This document shows positions 24,114 to 32,450 of a stretch of DNA of 64,000 bases, in pieces. Source of the DNA: Ga0077548 sp035440445 (GTDB lineage: Bacteria; Pseudomonadota; Alphaproteobacteria; Rhizobiales; Xanthobacteraceae); contig DAORMJ010000014.1 in assembly GCA_035440445.1 (NCBI GenBank), forward strand, positions 1-64,000, given 5' to 3'. The stretch's first letter is position 1. Each line of letters opens with the position of its first letter. The notes below the pieces were generated by a model. It did not search any database. It worked only from the letters and a program-made list of their open reading frames with translations, and had not been told where the DNA came from. The position numbers were made by a program, and so were the translations under genes.

Positions 24114-24824
24114 ATGAACCAGCAAGCCTTATCGCGTCGGCCTGAACATGCTTCGGCCGCGAGCCGAAGGCCGCGGCGGCCTGAGGCCGAACCGCGGTTG
24201 CAGGGCTATGGCCAGGCGGTGCGCCATTCTTCGCGCGTTCGCTTTCTGCGCCGCGTGTTGCCGGTGCTGGCGCTGGCGATCCTCGGCATCGCCGGGTTCG
24301 TCGCCTGGCTCGATCCGTTTCGTATCGTGCGGGATTTTCCGCTCGACGTGATGAAGCTTTCAATTCAAGGCAACAAGCTCGTGATGGATGCGCCGAAACT
24401 TTCCGGCTTCACCAAGGACGGCCGCGGCTACAACATCACCGCGACCGCGGCCGCGCAGGATCTCGCCAAGACCAACGTGATCGAACTCGAAGGCATCAAG
24501 GCGAATTTCGCGCTGACCAATAACGGCTTGACCGAGTTGACGGCCGTCAAGGGTGTCTATGACGCCAAGGGCGATATCATCCAGCTCACCGAGGGCATCG
24601 TGATTCGCTCGACCGCGGGTTACGAAGGCAAACTCACCAACGCATTGATCGAAGTGAAGCGCGGCTATGTCATCACCGAAACGCCGGTCGATATCACGTT
24701 CAACAACGGCACGATCCGCTCCGATCGCATGCAGATTTTCGAGAACGGCGCCCGCGCGCTGTTCGAAGGCGGCGTCACGATGATCATGAAACTGCCGCCG
24801 CCGCAGAATGAAGGCCAGCAATGA
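24114..24824 (+). CDS. lptC: LPS transport protein LptC
   Basis: A 236-residue bitopic protein of the Lpt bridge that carries LPS from inner to outer membrane. There is a basic cytoplasmic N-terminus of ~45 residues, one transmembrane helix (about 44-65, RRVLPVLALAILGIAGFVAWL) and a periplasmic beta-jellyroll with repeated strands such as TAVKGVYDAKGDIIQLTEGIVI. It overlaps lptA by 4 bases and leads the cluster lptC-lptA-lptB-rpoN-hpf-ptsN, conserved across proteobacteria. Confidence 0.93.
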   Translation: MNQQALSRRPEHASAASRRPRRPEAEPRLQGYGQAVRHSSRVRFLRRVLPVLALAILGIAGFVAWLDPFRIVRDFPLDVMKLSIQGNKLVMDAPKLSGFTKDGRGYNITATAAAQDLAKTNVIELEGIKANFALTNNGLTELTAVKGVYDAKGDIIQLTEGIVIRSTAGYEGKLTNALIEVKRGYVITETPVDITFNNGTIRSDRMQIFENGARALFEGGVTMIMKLPPPQNEGQQ

Positions 24825-25495
24825 AGGGACTGCTGAAGCGCTTGCCGCCACGCGTGATCGCAGGAGCCCTATGCGTGCTCTTTCTCGGCGGCATCGGCAT
24901 GACGCTCTCGAGCGCGCAGGACGCAGCGCCGAACAACGCATTTCAGGGCTTCACGCGCAACCGCAAGGACCCGGTCAAGATCGAGGCGAATTCGCTCGAA
25001 GTGCGCGACAAGGAAAAGCTCGCGATCTTCCGCGGCAATGTCGTCGTCGTGCAGGGCGATACCACGATGCGCTGCAAGGAACTGGAAGTGCATTACGAGG
25101 GCAATGCACTCGGCGGCGATCCGCGGCAGAAAGTGCCGGCGACGAAATCGCAGCAGAAGAGCGAATCCGCCCAGCGCATCAAGCGGCTGGTCGCGATCGG
25201 CGGCGTAATCGTGACGGCCAAGGATCAGCGCGCAGTCGGGGACCGAGGCACCTTTGAGATGGCAACCAATATCGTGGTGCTCGATGGCAATGTCGTCGTG
25301 ACCCAGGGCCAGAACGTCATGAACGGCGACAAGCTCACCGTGAACCTCACTCTCGGCACTTCGAAGCTGGATGGCGTGAAGCAGCAGGGCACCCAGCGCG
25401 TGAAGGGCGTGTTCGTGCCGAGCTCGATGGATAAAGACAAGAAGGACAAGGACGGCGAGCGTCCCGCACGTAAACGGCAGCCGCCGGCCAACTAA
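24821..25495 (+). CDS. lptA: LPS transport periplasmic protein LptA
   Basis: A 224-residue OstA-like periplasmic protein that forms the LPS bridge between LptC and the outer membrane LptDE. A signal sequence occupies about residues 1-32 (VIAGALCVLFLGGIGMTLSSAQ). The jellyroll shows the usual pattern DPVKIEANSLEVRDKEKLAIFRGNVVVVQGDTTMRCKELEVHY and later ATNIVVLDGNVVVTQGQNVMNGDKL. The C-terminus is lysine-rich. It is followed by 185 non-coding bases before lptB. Confidence 0.93.
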   Translation: MKGLLKRLPPRVIAGALCVLFLGGIGMTLSSAQDAAPNNAFQGFTRNRKDPVKIEANSLEVRDKEKLAIFRGNVVVVQGDTTMRCKELEVHYEGNALGGDPRQKVPATKSQQKSESAQRIKRLVAIGGVIVTAKDQRAVGDRGTFEMATNIVVLDGNVVVTQGQNVMNGDKLTVNLTLGTSKLDGVKQQGTQRVKGVFVPSSMDKDKKDKDGERPARKRQPPAN

Positions 25496-25680
25496 AAACT
25501 GGCCCCGGTCTTGCTTCCCTGAAGGCCCCGAAATTTGATTCCATCCTCCGAACGGGCTACCAAGCCCTCATTCCGGGCGAATTGGGCCCTAGCCGGGTCG
25601 CTATGCCCGTCGAAGCCGGTTCGTCCCTCCGCGAATAGGCATTTCCGCGCCGGGTCTCTCAGGCCGGCGACGCAAATGGA

Positions 25681-26733
25681 GTGAGGACGCTGAAAGTCCC
25701 CTGGTTCCGCTCAGGCAGCAAAGAGCCGCGCGACAAGCCCGTCTTGTCCGAGCAGTGGCGGCTGGACGGGTCTTCGGCCCCGCAGCGCCCGGCGGACGCA
25801 CGCCCCCGCGAAGCGAGAGGCCGCCAGCAGACGCCGCAGTATGCCGAGGACGGCAATCGTCCTCCCAATACCTGGGTGCCACCGGGCGAGCCGGGTCCTG
25901 CGGCGCGAAACGGTTACGACCCCGCAACCGCCTATGACGAACCGAACTACGAACAGCCGCAGCCGAAATCGCGGCCGCGCGCGCACCCGCCGCATGTGCC
26001 GGTGCCGGGCGAGGGAATTCTCGCAGCCGATGGCTTGCAGAAAAGCTACGGCGGCCGCCGCGTCGTCAGCGACGTTTCCATCGATGTGATGCGCGGCGAA
26101 GCGGTCGGCATCCTCGGGCCGAACGGTGCCGGCAAGACCACCTGCTTCTACATGGTCACGGGACTGGTCGAACCCGATGCGGGTAACATCACGCTCGACG
26201 GCCATGACGTGACCAAGCTGCCGATGTATCGCCGCGCGCGTCTCGGCATCGGCTATCTGCCGCAGGAGGCTTCGATTTTCCGCGGCCTCAATGTCGAAAA
26301 CAATCTGCGTGCGGTGCTCGAAGTCGCCGAGCCCGACCGCCGCCGCCGCGCCGAGCGGCTCGAAGAATTGCTCGATGAATTTTCGATCCAGCATATTCGC
26401 AAGTCGCCTTCGATCGCGCTATCGGGCGGCGAGCGCCGCCGCGTTGAAATCGCCCGTTCGCTCGCGTCGAACCCGCATTACATGCTGCTCGACGAACCTT
26501 TCGCCGGCATCGATCCGATTGCGGTGGGCGATATCCGCACGCTGGTGCGTCATCTGACCGGACGCGGGATCGGCGTGCTGATTACCGATCATAACGTCCG
26601 CGAGACGCTGGGCCTCGTTGATCGCGCCTACATCATTCACTCCGGCCGCGTCTTGATGGAAGGCACGCCCGAAGAAATCGTCGAGAACGACGATGTGCGG
26701 CGGCTCTATCTCGGCGAGGAGTTCCGCCTCTGA
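25681..26733 (+). CDS. lptB: LPS export ABC transporter ATPase LptB with long N-terminal extension
   Basis: LptB powers LPS extraction with LptFG. The ABC core begins near residue 113 and has Walker A GPNGAGKTT, the Q-loop, signature LSGGERRR and Walker B YMLLDEPFAG, ending YLGEEFRL. The first ~112 residues are an added proline-, arginine- and glutamine-rich segment, probably disordered, absent from the ~240-residue E. coli protein. The GTG at 25681 is the longest start; a shorter start inside the extension cannot be ruled out, but codon usage is consistent throughout. The stop overlaps the rpoN start by one base. Confidence 0.93.
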   Translation: MRTLKVPWFRSGSKEPRDKPVLSEQWRLDGSSAPQRPADARPREARGRQQTPQYAEDGNRPPNTWVPPGEPGPAARNGYDPATAYDEPNYEQPQPKSRPRAHPPHVPVPGEGILAADGLQKSYGGRRVVSDVSIDVMRGEAVGILGPNGAGKTTCFYMVTGLVEPDAGNITLDGHDVTKLPMYRRARLGIGYLPQEASIFRGLNVENNLRAVLEVAEPDRRRRAERLEELLDEFSIQHIRKSPSIALSGGERRRVEIARSLASNPHYMLLDEPFAGIDPIAVGDIRTLVRHLTGRGIGVLITDHNVRETLGLVDRAYIIHSGRVLMEGTPEEIVENDDVRRLYLGEEFRL

Positions 26734-28289
26734 TGGCGATGTCGCCGAAGCTTGAGATGCGCACGAGCCAGGGGCTCGTGATGACGCCGCAGCTCATGCA
26801 GGCGATCAAGCTTCTCCAGCTTTCCAATCTCGATCTGGTCGCTTTTGTCGAAGCCGAGCTTGAACGCAATCCTTTGCTCGAACGCGAAGAGGCGCCCGAG
26901 CCGGAGCGCGGCGATGGTGCTCAGGAAATTCAGTCGCCGATCGAGGATTTTGCCGAAAGCGGCGAGCCATCTTCCAGCAACGAAGACTGGATGGAAGACC
27001 GCTACGAAAGCCGTGCTGCGATGGAAGAGCAACTCGGCACCAATCTCGAGAATGTTTTTCCCGATGACGCGCCGTCGGCACCCGCCGAAGCGACGGTGGC
27101 GGCGCAGGAAACGCCCGGCTATTCGGAATGGGCGAGTGTCGGCCCCGGCGGCAGGCCGGATGACGACTACAATCTCGAGGCCTTCGTTTCTGCGGAAGTC
27201 ACCTTGCCCGATCATTTGTCGCGGCAATTGTCGCTGAGTGTGATGGATCCGGTGCGCCGCCTGATCGGTCAGCATCTGATCGATTCGGTCGACGAAGCGG
27301 GGTACCTGCGCGGCGATCTCGAAAGCATGGCCGAGAAACTCGGCGCGCCGCTGGCCGATGTCGAGGCGGTGCTGCGCGAGTTGCAGAGCTTCGACCCGCC
27401 CGGCGTCTGCGCGCGCGATCTTGCCGAATGTCTTGCGATCCAGCTTCGCGAGCGGGACCGCTTCGATCCGGCGATGCAAACGCTGATCGCGAATCTCGAT
27501 CTGCTCGCCAAACGCGACTTCGCGCAGCTGCGCAAGCTCTGCGATGTCGATGAAGAAGATCTGGCCGACATGGTCGCCGAACTCAGGCGTCTCAATCCGA
27601 AGCCCGGCCTCGCCTTCGGCGGTGGCGTGGTGCAGCCGATCGTGCCGGACGTTTTCGTGCGGCCCGCCTCCGATGGCGGCTGGAATGTCGAACTCAACTC
27701 CGACACGCTGCCGCGCGTCCTCGTCAACCAGACCTATTACGCGCGCGTCTCCAAAGGCCCGATCTCGGACAAGGAAAAGGCGTTCTTAAGCGAGTGCATG
27801 CAGACGGCAACCTGGCTCACGCGATCGCTGGATCAGCGCGCGCGCACGATTTTGAAAGTCGCGACGGAAATCGTGCGCCAACAGGACGCTTTTCTGGTGC
27901 AGGGCGTGCAGTATCTGAGGCCGTTGAACCTGCGCATGGTCGCGGACGCGATCCAGATGCATGAATCGACGGTGTCGCGCGTGACCGCCAACAAATACAT
28001 GGCAACACCGCGCGGAATTTTTGAGCTGAAGTACTTCTTCTCCTCGGCGATCGCTTCCGCGGAGGGGGGCGAGGCACATTCCTCGGAGGCGGTGCGCGAC
28101 CGCATCAAACGCTTGATCGACGATGAAAAGCCGGATGATATTCTCTCCGACGACACCATCGTTGCGAAGCTGAAAGATGCCGGGATCGACATTGCACGCC
28201 GCACCGTTGCAAAATATCGCGAAGCGCTGCGCATTCCGTCTTCCGTGCAGCGCCGCCGCGAAAAACGTGCCGGAGCCATTTCCAGCTAG
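26733..28289 (+). CDS. rpoN: RNA polymerase sigma-54 factor
   Basis: A 518-residue sigma-54. Region I is the glutamine/leucine-rich start (SQGLVMTPQLMQAIKLLQLSNLDL), region II is acidic (about 55-125), and region III contains the core-binding part, the helix-turn-helix (LRMVADAIQMHESTVSRVTANKY) and the RpoN box ARRTVAKYRE near the C-terminus, which reads the -24 element. It would serve nitrogen and other activator-dependent promoters. The following hpf and ptsN genes are the classical rpoN neighbours that modulate nitrogen-PTS signalling. Confidence 0.97.
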   Translation: MAMSPKLEMRTSQGLVMTPQLMQAIKLLQLSNLDLVAFVEAELERNPLLEREEAPEPERGDGAQEIQSPIEDFAESGEPSSSNEDWMEDRYESRAAMEEQLGTNLENVFPDDAPSAPAEATVAAQETPGYSEWASVGPGGRPDDDYNLEAFVSAEVTLPDHLSRQLSLSVMDPVRRLIGQHLIDSVDEAGYLRGDLESMAEKLGAPLADVEAVLRELQSFDPPGVCARDLAECLAIQLRERDRFDPAMQTLIANLDLLAKRDFAQLRKLCDVDEEDLADMVAELRRLNPKPGLAFGGGVVQPIVPDVFVRPASDGGWNVELNSDTLPRVLVNQTYYARVSKGPISDKEKAFLSECMQTATWLTRSLDQRARTILKVATEIVRQQDAFLVQGVQYLRPLNLRMVADAIQMHESTVSRVTANKYMATPRGIFELKYFFSSAIASAEGGEAHSSEAVRDRIKRLIDDEKPDDILSDDTIVAKLKDAGIDIARRTVAKYREALRIPSSVQRRREKRAGAISS

Positions 28290-28323
28290 ATTCGTCCAAC
28301 CAAATTCAAGCGAGTGAGAGAGA

Positions 28324-28899
28324 ATGCTGCGCGTATCGGGAAAAAGTGTTGACGTCGGCGAAGCATTGCGGACCCGGATCAAGGATAAGGTCGAGGAAGC
28401 GCTCTCCAAATATTTCAATCACGGCTCGTCGGGCCATGTCACGATCTCGCGCGAAGGTTCAGGCTTCCGCGCCGATTGCATCCTGCATCTGGATTCCGGC
28501 ACCGTGTTGGAAGCGCACGGCTCCGCGCAGGATGCGGTCGCCGCCGCCGACGATGCGGCGACCAAGATCGAAAAGCGGCTGCGGCGCTACAAGCGCCGGC
28601 TCAAGGACCGCAGCGCTACGATCCGCGCGATCGAGGCGCAGCAGTTTTCCGCAAGCTACGTGATCGAGGCGCCCGACGCGGAAGCCGAAGAGCAGGAAGA
28701 CTGGAGCCCGGTAACGATTGCCGAATCGACCGCGGCCCTTCCCGAGTTCTCCGTCAGCGATGCGATTGCCGAACTGGATCTGACGGGCGCCGCCGTCGTG
28801 GTCTTCCGTCACGCGAGCAGCGGCGGCATCAACATCGTTTACAAGAGACGAGACGGTAATATCGGATGGATCGACCCCGCCCCACAGGCCGCGAAATAG
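28324..28899 (+). CDS. hpf: Long-form ribosome hibernation promoting factor
   Basis: A 191-residue protein with an N-terminal S30AE domain (MLRVSGKSVDVGEALRTRIKDKVEEALSKYF, residues ~1-105) and a C-terminal dimerisation domain (about 130-188, FSVSDAIAELDLTGAAVVVFRHASSGGINIVYKRRDGNIGWI). The long form drives 100S ribosome dimers on its own in stationary or starved cells. It lies 34 bases after rpoN. Confidence 0.94.
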   Translation: MLRVSGKSVDVGEALRTRIKDKVEEALSKYFNHGSSGHVTISREGSGFRADCILHLDSGTVLEAHGSAQDAVAAADDAATKIEKRLRRYKRRLKDRSATIRAIEAQQFSASYVIEAPDAEAEEQEDWSPVTIAESTAALPEFSVSDAIAELDLTGAAVVVFRHASSGGINIVYKRRDGNIGWIDPAPQAAK

Positions 28900-28903
28900 G
28901 GCG

Positions 28904-28932
28904 TTGACCCCGCCGGTACACCCTCCTATACC
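28904..28932 (+). promoter_or_regulatory. Sigma-70-type promoter upstream of ptsN
   Basis: TTGACC (28904-28909), a 17-base spacer and TATACC (28927-28932) lie just after the hpf stop. The predicted start near 28939 gives ptsN a leader of about 70 nt. So ptsN can be expressed apart from the rpoN transcript. Confidence 0.55.
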
Positions 28933-29012
28933 CGCGCCGTCGGTGCCCCCCGGTTTTTGTCTGGCTCTTTTCGCCCGCAAGAATTTGGAACCGATCTAAC
29001 GGATTTGAGGCT

Positions 29013-29477
29013 ATGCCGCTTAGCGATTTGCTCTCGTCCGATGCCGTCTTCCCGTCGCTGAAGGTCACGAACAAGAAGCAGGTTATCCAGGCGTTGGCGG
29101 CGAAAGCCGCGCAACTGACCGGCCACGACGAGCGGGAGATCTTCGAGACGTTGTTGCGCCGCGAGCGGTTGGGCTCGACCGGCGTGGGCGGAGGCGTGGC
29201 GATCCCGCATGGCAAGCTGCCGAAGCTTGAGCGCATCGTCGGCCTGTTCGCGCGCACTGATTCGCCGATCGATTTCGAATCGCTCGACGGCGAGCCGGTG
29301 GATCTGATTTTTCTGCTGCTGGCACCCGAGGCTGCGGGCGCGGATCATCTGAAGGCGCTTGCGCGCATTGCGCGGCTCTTGCGCGACCCGGAAGTCGCGA
29401 AAAAATTGCGCGGGGCCCGCGATGCAGACGCAGTCTATGCGTTGCTCACGGCTCCCGCCGCGAGCAACGCCGCCTGA
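29013..29477 (+). CDS. ptsN: Nitrogen-regulatory PTS IIA component (EIIA-Ntr)
   Basis: A 154-residue IIA-Ntr protein. The phosphorylated histidine is His66 in GVAIPHGKLP. It accepts phosphate from NPr and regulates potassium transport, nitrogen and stringent-response functions instead of carrying sugar. Flanking motifs TGVGGGVAIPH and DHLKALARIARLLRD are family-typical. It ends the rpoN cluster and is convergent with the DUF1150 gene. Confidence 0.95.
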   Translation: MPLSDLLSSDAVFPSLKVTNKKQVIQALAAKAAQLTGHDEREIFETLLRRERLGSTGVGGGVAIPHGKLPKLERIVGLFARTDSPIDFESLDGEPVDLIFLLLAPEAAGADHLKALARIARLLRDPEVAKKLRGARDADAVYALLTAPAASNAA

Positions 29478-29498
29478 TTCTCTCTCTTTCTAATTCTC

Positions 29499-29753
29499 TT
29501 AGTGAACGCTGACCGTATCGAGTTCGTGCTCACGCGCGTTGGCGAGTGCGGCCTCGCGGCTGTCGGTCACGATGATCGGCGTGCCGTCCGCGGCATGCAG
29601 CGAGTAGAGCCTCGTGCCCGGAGCGATCATGGGCGCCTGCGGAAAGAGCGTTTTCACCTCTTCCGATTTGATTTCGCGCACATAAGCGACCTGACCGCCG
29701 CCGAGTACGGCGAAAGCCTCGGGAGTGAGGATATGTTCGTTGTGGTTGGTCAT
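29499..29753 (-). CDS. DUF1150 family protein
   Basis: An 84-residue protein of the DUF1150 family, with LTPEAFAVLGGGQVAYVREIKSEEV and TRLYSLHAADGTPIIVTDSREAALANA. The family is restricted to alphaproteobacteria and has no known activity. It starts 15 bases downstream of hsp20 on the same strand, and this pairing is common in rhizobia, so it is probably heat-induced with it. Confidence 0.88.
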   Translation of the reverse strand: MTNHNEHILTPEAFAVLGGGQVAYVREIKSEEVKTLFPQAPMIAPGTRLYSLHAADGTPIIVTDSREAALANAREHELDTVSVH

Positions 29754-29768
29754 CTTCGTACTCCTTCC

Positions 29769-30203
29769 TTACTTGGCGCTGCCGTTCGAGATTTCGACCC
29801 GGCGAACCTGGCTCGCCCGTTCGGGACGCTCCAGATCGACGGCTAACAGTCCGTCGCGCAGGTCCGCGCCGACGACTTCGATCCCGTCGGCGAGAACGAA
29901 AGTGCGCTGAAACTGCCGCGCGGCGATTCCGCGGTGGAGAAATTCCCGGCCTGCGGAATCGTCCTGCTGCCGGCCGCGGATCGTGAGCTCCTTCTGCTCG
30001 ACGGTGATGTCGAGGTCGTCACGGGAGAACCCCGCGACGGCAAGCGTGATTCGCAGCCGTTCGGGCTGAGCGTCTGCCGCACGCAGCCTTTCGATGTTGT
30101 AGGGCGGATAGCCGTCTGCGGCTTTCGAAACGCGATCGAGTGCACGCTCGATCTGGTCGAATCCCAACAGGAACGGGCTCGAAAGGGATTGAATTCGCGA
30201 CAT
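29769..30203 (-). CDS. Small heat-shock protein, Hsp20/IbpA type
   Basis: A 144-residue alpha-crystallin chaperone that holds unfolding proteins. The N-terminus MSRIQSLSSPFLLGFDQIERALDRV and NIERL segments match class A rhizobial Hsps; the alpha-crystallin domain runs from about residue 45 (LRITLAVAGFSRDDLDITVEQKELTIRGR) to 135, with the dimer loop FLHRGIAARQFQRTFVLADG. The ATG at 30203 follows GAGGA at 8 bases. Expression is predicted to be controlled twice: a heat-shock sigma-factor-type promoter and a ROSE thermometer that hides this ribosome site. Confidence 0.93.
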   Translation of the reverse strand: MSRIQSLSSPFLLGFDQIERALDRVSKAADGYPPYNIERLRAADAQPERLRITLAVAGFSRDDLDITVEQKELTIRGRQQDDSAGREFLHRGIAARQFQRTFVLADGIEVVGADLRDGLLAVDLERPERASQVRRVEISNGSAK

Positions 30204-30287
30204 CGGCAAAGTCCTCGGTTTCAAGCGACTTTGTGGTTGGGCCCGGATTTGGCGCCCGAAACCGGAAGCGAGCACCGCCTCCGGCTA
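30204..30287 (-). promoter_or_regulatory. ROSE-type RNA thermometer in the hsp20 leader
   Basis: The minus-strand leader folds into hairpins, the last of which pairs CAAAGUC (30233-30227) with GACUUUG (30213-30207) and, above it, CUU with GAG, burying the ribosome site GAGGA (30216-30212). The pairing leaves a bulged G at 30226 inside UCGCU, which is exactly the conserved U(U/C)GCU element of ROSE thermometers that opens on heating. An upstream hairpin pairs CCGGA with UCCGG (within 30255-30283). The AUG is 8 bases after the ribosome site. Confidence 0.8.
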
Positions 30288-30292
30288 TCCTC

Positions 30293-30321
30293 ATATGGGA
30301 ACCGCAGACGCCTCGCGCAAG
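30293..30321 (-). promoter_or_regulatory. Probable RpoH (sigma-32) promoter for hsp20
   Basis: On the minus strand CTTG (30321-30318) is followed by 18 bases and CCCATAT (30299-30293), matching the heat-shock sigma consensus CTTGAAA...CCCCATNT in its key positions. A transcript starting near 30287 would contain the whole ROSE element and little else. Confidence 0.55.
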
Positions 30322-30371
30322 CGGAAGAAAAAGCCTGCTGCTTCAGTATGTTAGGCGGAAAAGGAGGGATT

Positions 30372-30447
<76 letters not shown>

Positions 30448-30538
30448 ACTGGCCGTCGTCGCTGCCGAATCCGGCCCGACTTGGGAACGCGAACGTCTCT
30501 ACTGCCAAACGGCAGAGAAGCCAACGCGCATCGTTTTC

Positions 30539-30961
30539 TTAGTTCTCGTCTTCCTTGTCGATGCCGTCGCCGATGATGTCGGAGACGTCGCCGCCTTCCT
30601 CTTCCTCGTCGGTCACGAGGAAGGTGCTGTCGTCTTCGTCGTCGCCATCCACCTCGACGTCGTCGTCCGCTTCGAGATCCGGGTCGATTGCGCCCTTCGA
30701 TTTGGAGCCGCTCGCTTCCGCGTCGGCATCCTCCAGCGAAATCACCTCCGCGCCGTCCGTGCGTGCATCGGCCTCGTCGCGTGCGGATGCGCCGGTGGCC
30801 GCTGCGGCCGCTGCTGCAGCACCGCGTCCGCGCGTGGTCGGGACCACGATCTCATACACTGCACCGCATTTCGGGCAGGTGATCGGATCTTTCGACAGAT
30901 CGTAAAACTTGGCGCCGCAGCTCTGGCAGACGCGTTTGGTGCCGAGTTCTGGTTTCGCCAC
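30539..30961 (-). CDS. FYDLN-acid family protein (TIGR02300)
   Basis: A 140-residue protein with an N-terminal zinc-ribbon-like part, CQSCGAKFYDLSKDPITCPKCG (two CxxC pairs, written here in segments), an alanine-rich linker and a strongly acidic, low-complexity C-terminal half (runs of Asp/Glu). The family is alphaproteobacterial and uncharacterised. It starts with GTG at 30961, with GGGAG about 8 bases upstream. It is divergent from aroA. Confidence 0.88.
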   Translation of the reverse strand: MAKPELGTKRVCQSCGAKFYDLSKDPITCPKCGAVYEIVVPTTRGRGAAAAAAAATGASARDEADARTDGAEVISLEDADAEASGSKSKGAIDPDLEADDDVEVDGDDEDDSTFLVTDEEEEGGDVSDIIGDGIDKEDEN

Positions 30962-31097
30962 GCCGCTCGCTCCCTGGAAAAGACGCTCGTGAAAGGCGGC
31001 TTCCTGTGGACTGCGTGTTTAAGGCTGTCAAGGGCGCATAGCAGGCTGGATCGTCCTTTCGTGACGGGCCGGAACTCGTTGTGCTAGGGAGCGCCTC

Positions 31098-32450
31098 ATG
31101 TCGAATTCCCCCGCGCACGCCACGAACCCGCTCCCCATGACTGCAGGCAAGAGCAGCGCGCTTTCGGGCCGGCTCCGGGTGCCAGGCGACAAATCCATCT
31201 CGCACCGCTCGCTTTTGATCGGCGCTCTGACCGTCGGCCGCACCGAAATCGAGGGCCTGCTCGAAGGCGAGGACGTGATCGCAACCGCGAATGCCGTCCG
31301 TGCCATGGGCGCTTCGGTCTCGCGTGAAGCGCAAGGCCGCTGGCGCGTGAATGGTCTTGGCATCGGCACTTTGCTCGCGCCGCGGGCGCCCTTGGACTTC
31401 GGCAATGCCGGAACGGGAAGCCGTCTCGCCATGGGCGTGGTCGCGGGCCATCCCTTCGAGGCGGTGTTCGATGGCGATGCGTCACTGCGCAAGCGTCCCA
31501 TGCGGCGCATTCTCGATCCCTTGATGCAGATGGGCGCGGAAACCGTCGAAGAGGCCGAGGGCGGCAGGCTGCCGCTGCGGCTTCGCGGTGCGCGCGAAGT
31601 GATTCCCATCGTGTACGAAACGCCGGTGCCGTCGGCGCAGGTGAAATCAGCGGTGCTTTTGTGCGGGCTTTCCGCCGATGGCGAAACGACCGTGATCGAG
31701 AAAGAAGCGACCCGCGATCATACCGAGCGCATGCTCGCGCATTTCGGCGCAAAACTTTCCAGCGAGAAGCATGGCGAGCACGGCCGCAAGATCAAACTGC
31801 GTGGCCGGCCCGAACTTGTGCCGCAGAAAATCGTGGTGCCTTCGGATATCTCTTCCGCTGCGTTTCCACTGGTGGCAGCCCTCATCGTGCCGGGCTCCGA
31901 CATTGTACTCGAGAACGTGTTGCTCAATCCGCTGCGCGCGGGCCTCGTCGAAACGCTGCGCGAAATGGGCGCGAATATTGAAGAAATCAATCGCCGGGAG
32001 GATGCGGGTGAGATCATCGCCGATCTGCGCGTGCGTCACTCGGAACTGAAGGGCGTCGATGTGCCCGCAAGCCGCGCGCCATCCATGATCGACGAATACA
32101 TCGTGCTTGCGGTGGCGGCGTCCTTTGCCAAAGGCGATACGCGCATGCGCGGGCTTTCGGAATTGCGCGTGAAGGAATCGGACCGGCTCGCCGCGACTGC
32201 AGACGGGCTTCGCGCGAATGGCGTCGATTGCGAAACTTTCGGCGACGATCTCCTGGTCGGCGGGCGTGGCCGCGCGGCCGGTGGCGGTCTCGTGAAGACG
32301 CACATGGATCATCGCCTCGCCATGGCCTTCCTCGTCATGGGGCTCGGCAGCGACAAGCCGGTCAAGGTCGATGACGGCGCGTTCATCGCGACGAGCTTTC
32401 CGGGCTTCGTCGAAAACATGCGCGCCCTCGGCGCGGAAGTCGCCGCATGA
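31098..32450 (+). CDS. aroA: 3-phosphoshikimate 1-carboxyvinyltransferase (EPSP synthase)
   Basis: AroA makes EPSP from shikimate-3-phosphate and PEP in the aromatic amino acid pathway. The 450-residue protein is close to class II enzymes such as that of Agrobacterium CP4: LSGRLRVPGDKSISHRSLL, LLEGEDV, SAQVKSAVLL, RAPSMIDEY and LRVKESDRL. The PEP loop reads DFGNAGTG with glycine at position 105, where the glyphosate-tolerant CP4 enzyme has alanine, so it may be sensitive. It overlaps cmk by 4 bases and heads aroA-cmk-rpsA. Confidence 0.97.
   Translation: MSNSPAHATNPLPMTAGKSSALSGRLRVPGDKSISHRSLLIGALTVGRTEIEGLLEGEDVIATANAVRAMGASVSREAQGRWRVNGLGIGTLLAPRAPLDFGNAGTGSRLAMGVVAGHPFEAVFDGDASLRKRPMRRILDPLMQMGAETVEEAEGGRLPLRLRGAREVIPIVYETPVPSAQVKSAVLLCGLSADGETTVIEKEATRDHTERMLAHFGAKLSSEKHGEHGRKIKLRGRPELVPQKIVVPSDISSAAFPLVAALIVPGSDIVLENVLLNPLRAGLVETLREMGANIEEINRREDAGEIIADLRVRHSELKGVDVPASRAPSMIDEYIVLAVAASFAKGDTRMRGLSELRVKESDRLAATADGLRANGVDCETFGDDLLVGGRGRAAGGGLVKTHMDHRLAMAFLVMGLGSDKPVKVDDGAFIATSFPGFVENMRALGAEVAA

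Noticed and set aside
29499..30203. DUF1150-hsp20 as a toxin-antitoxin pair
   Set aside because: Hsp20 is a clear chaperone with a heat-regulated leader; the layout is explained without a toxin.
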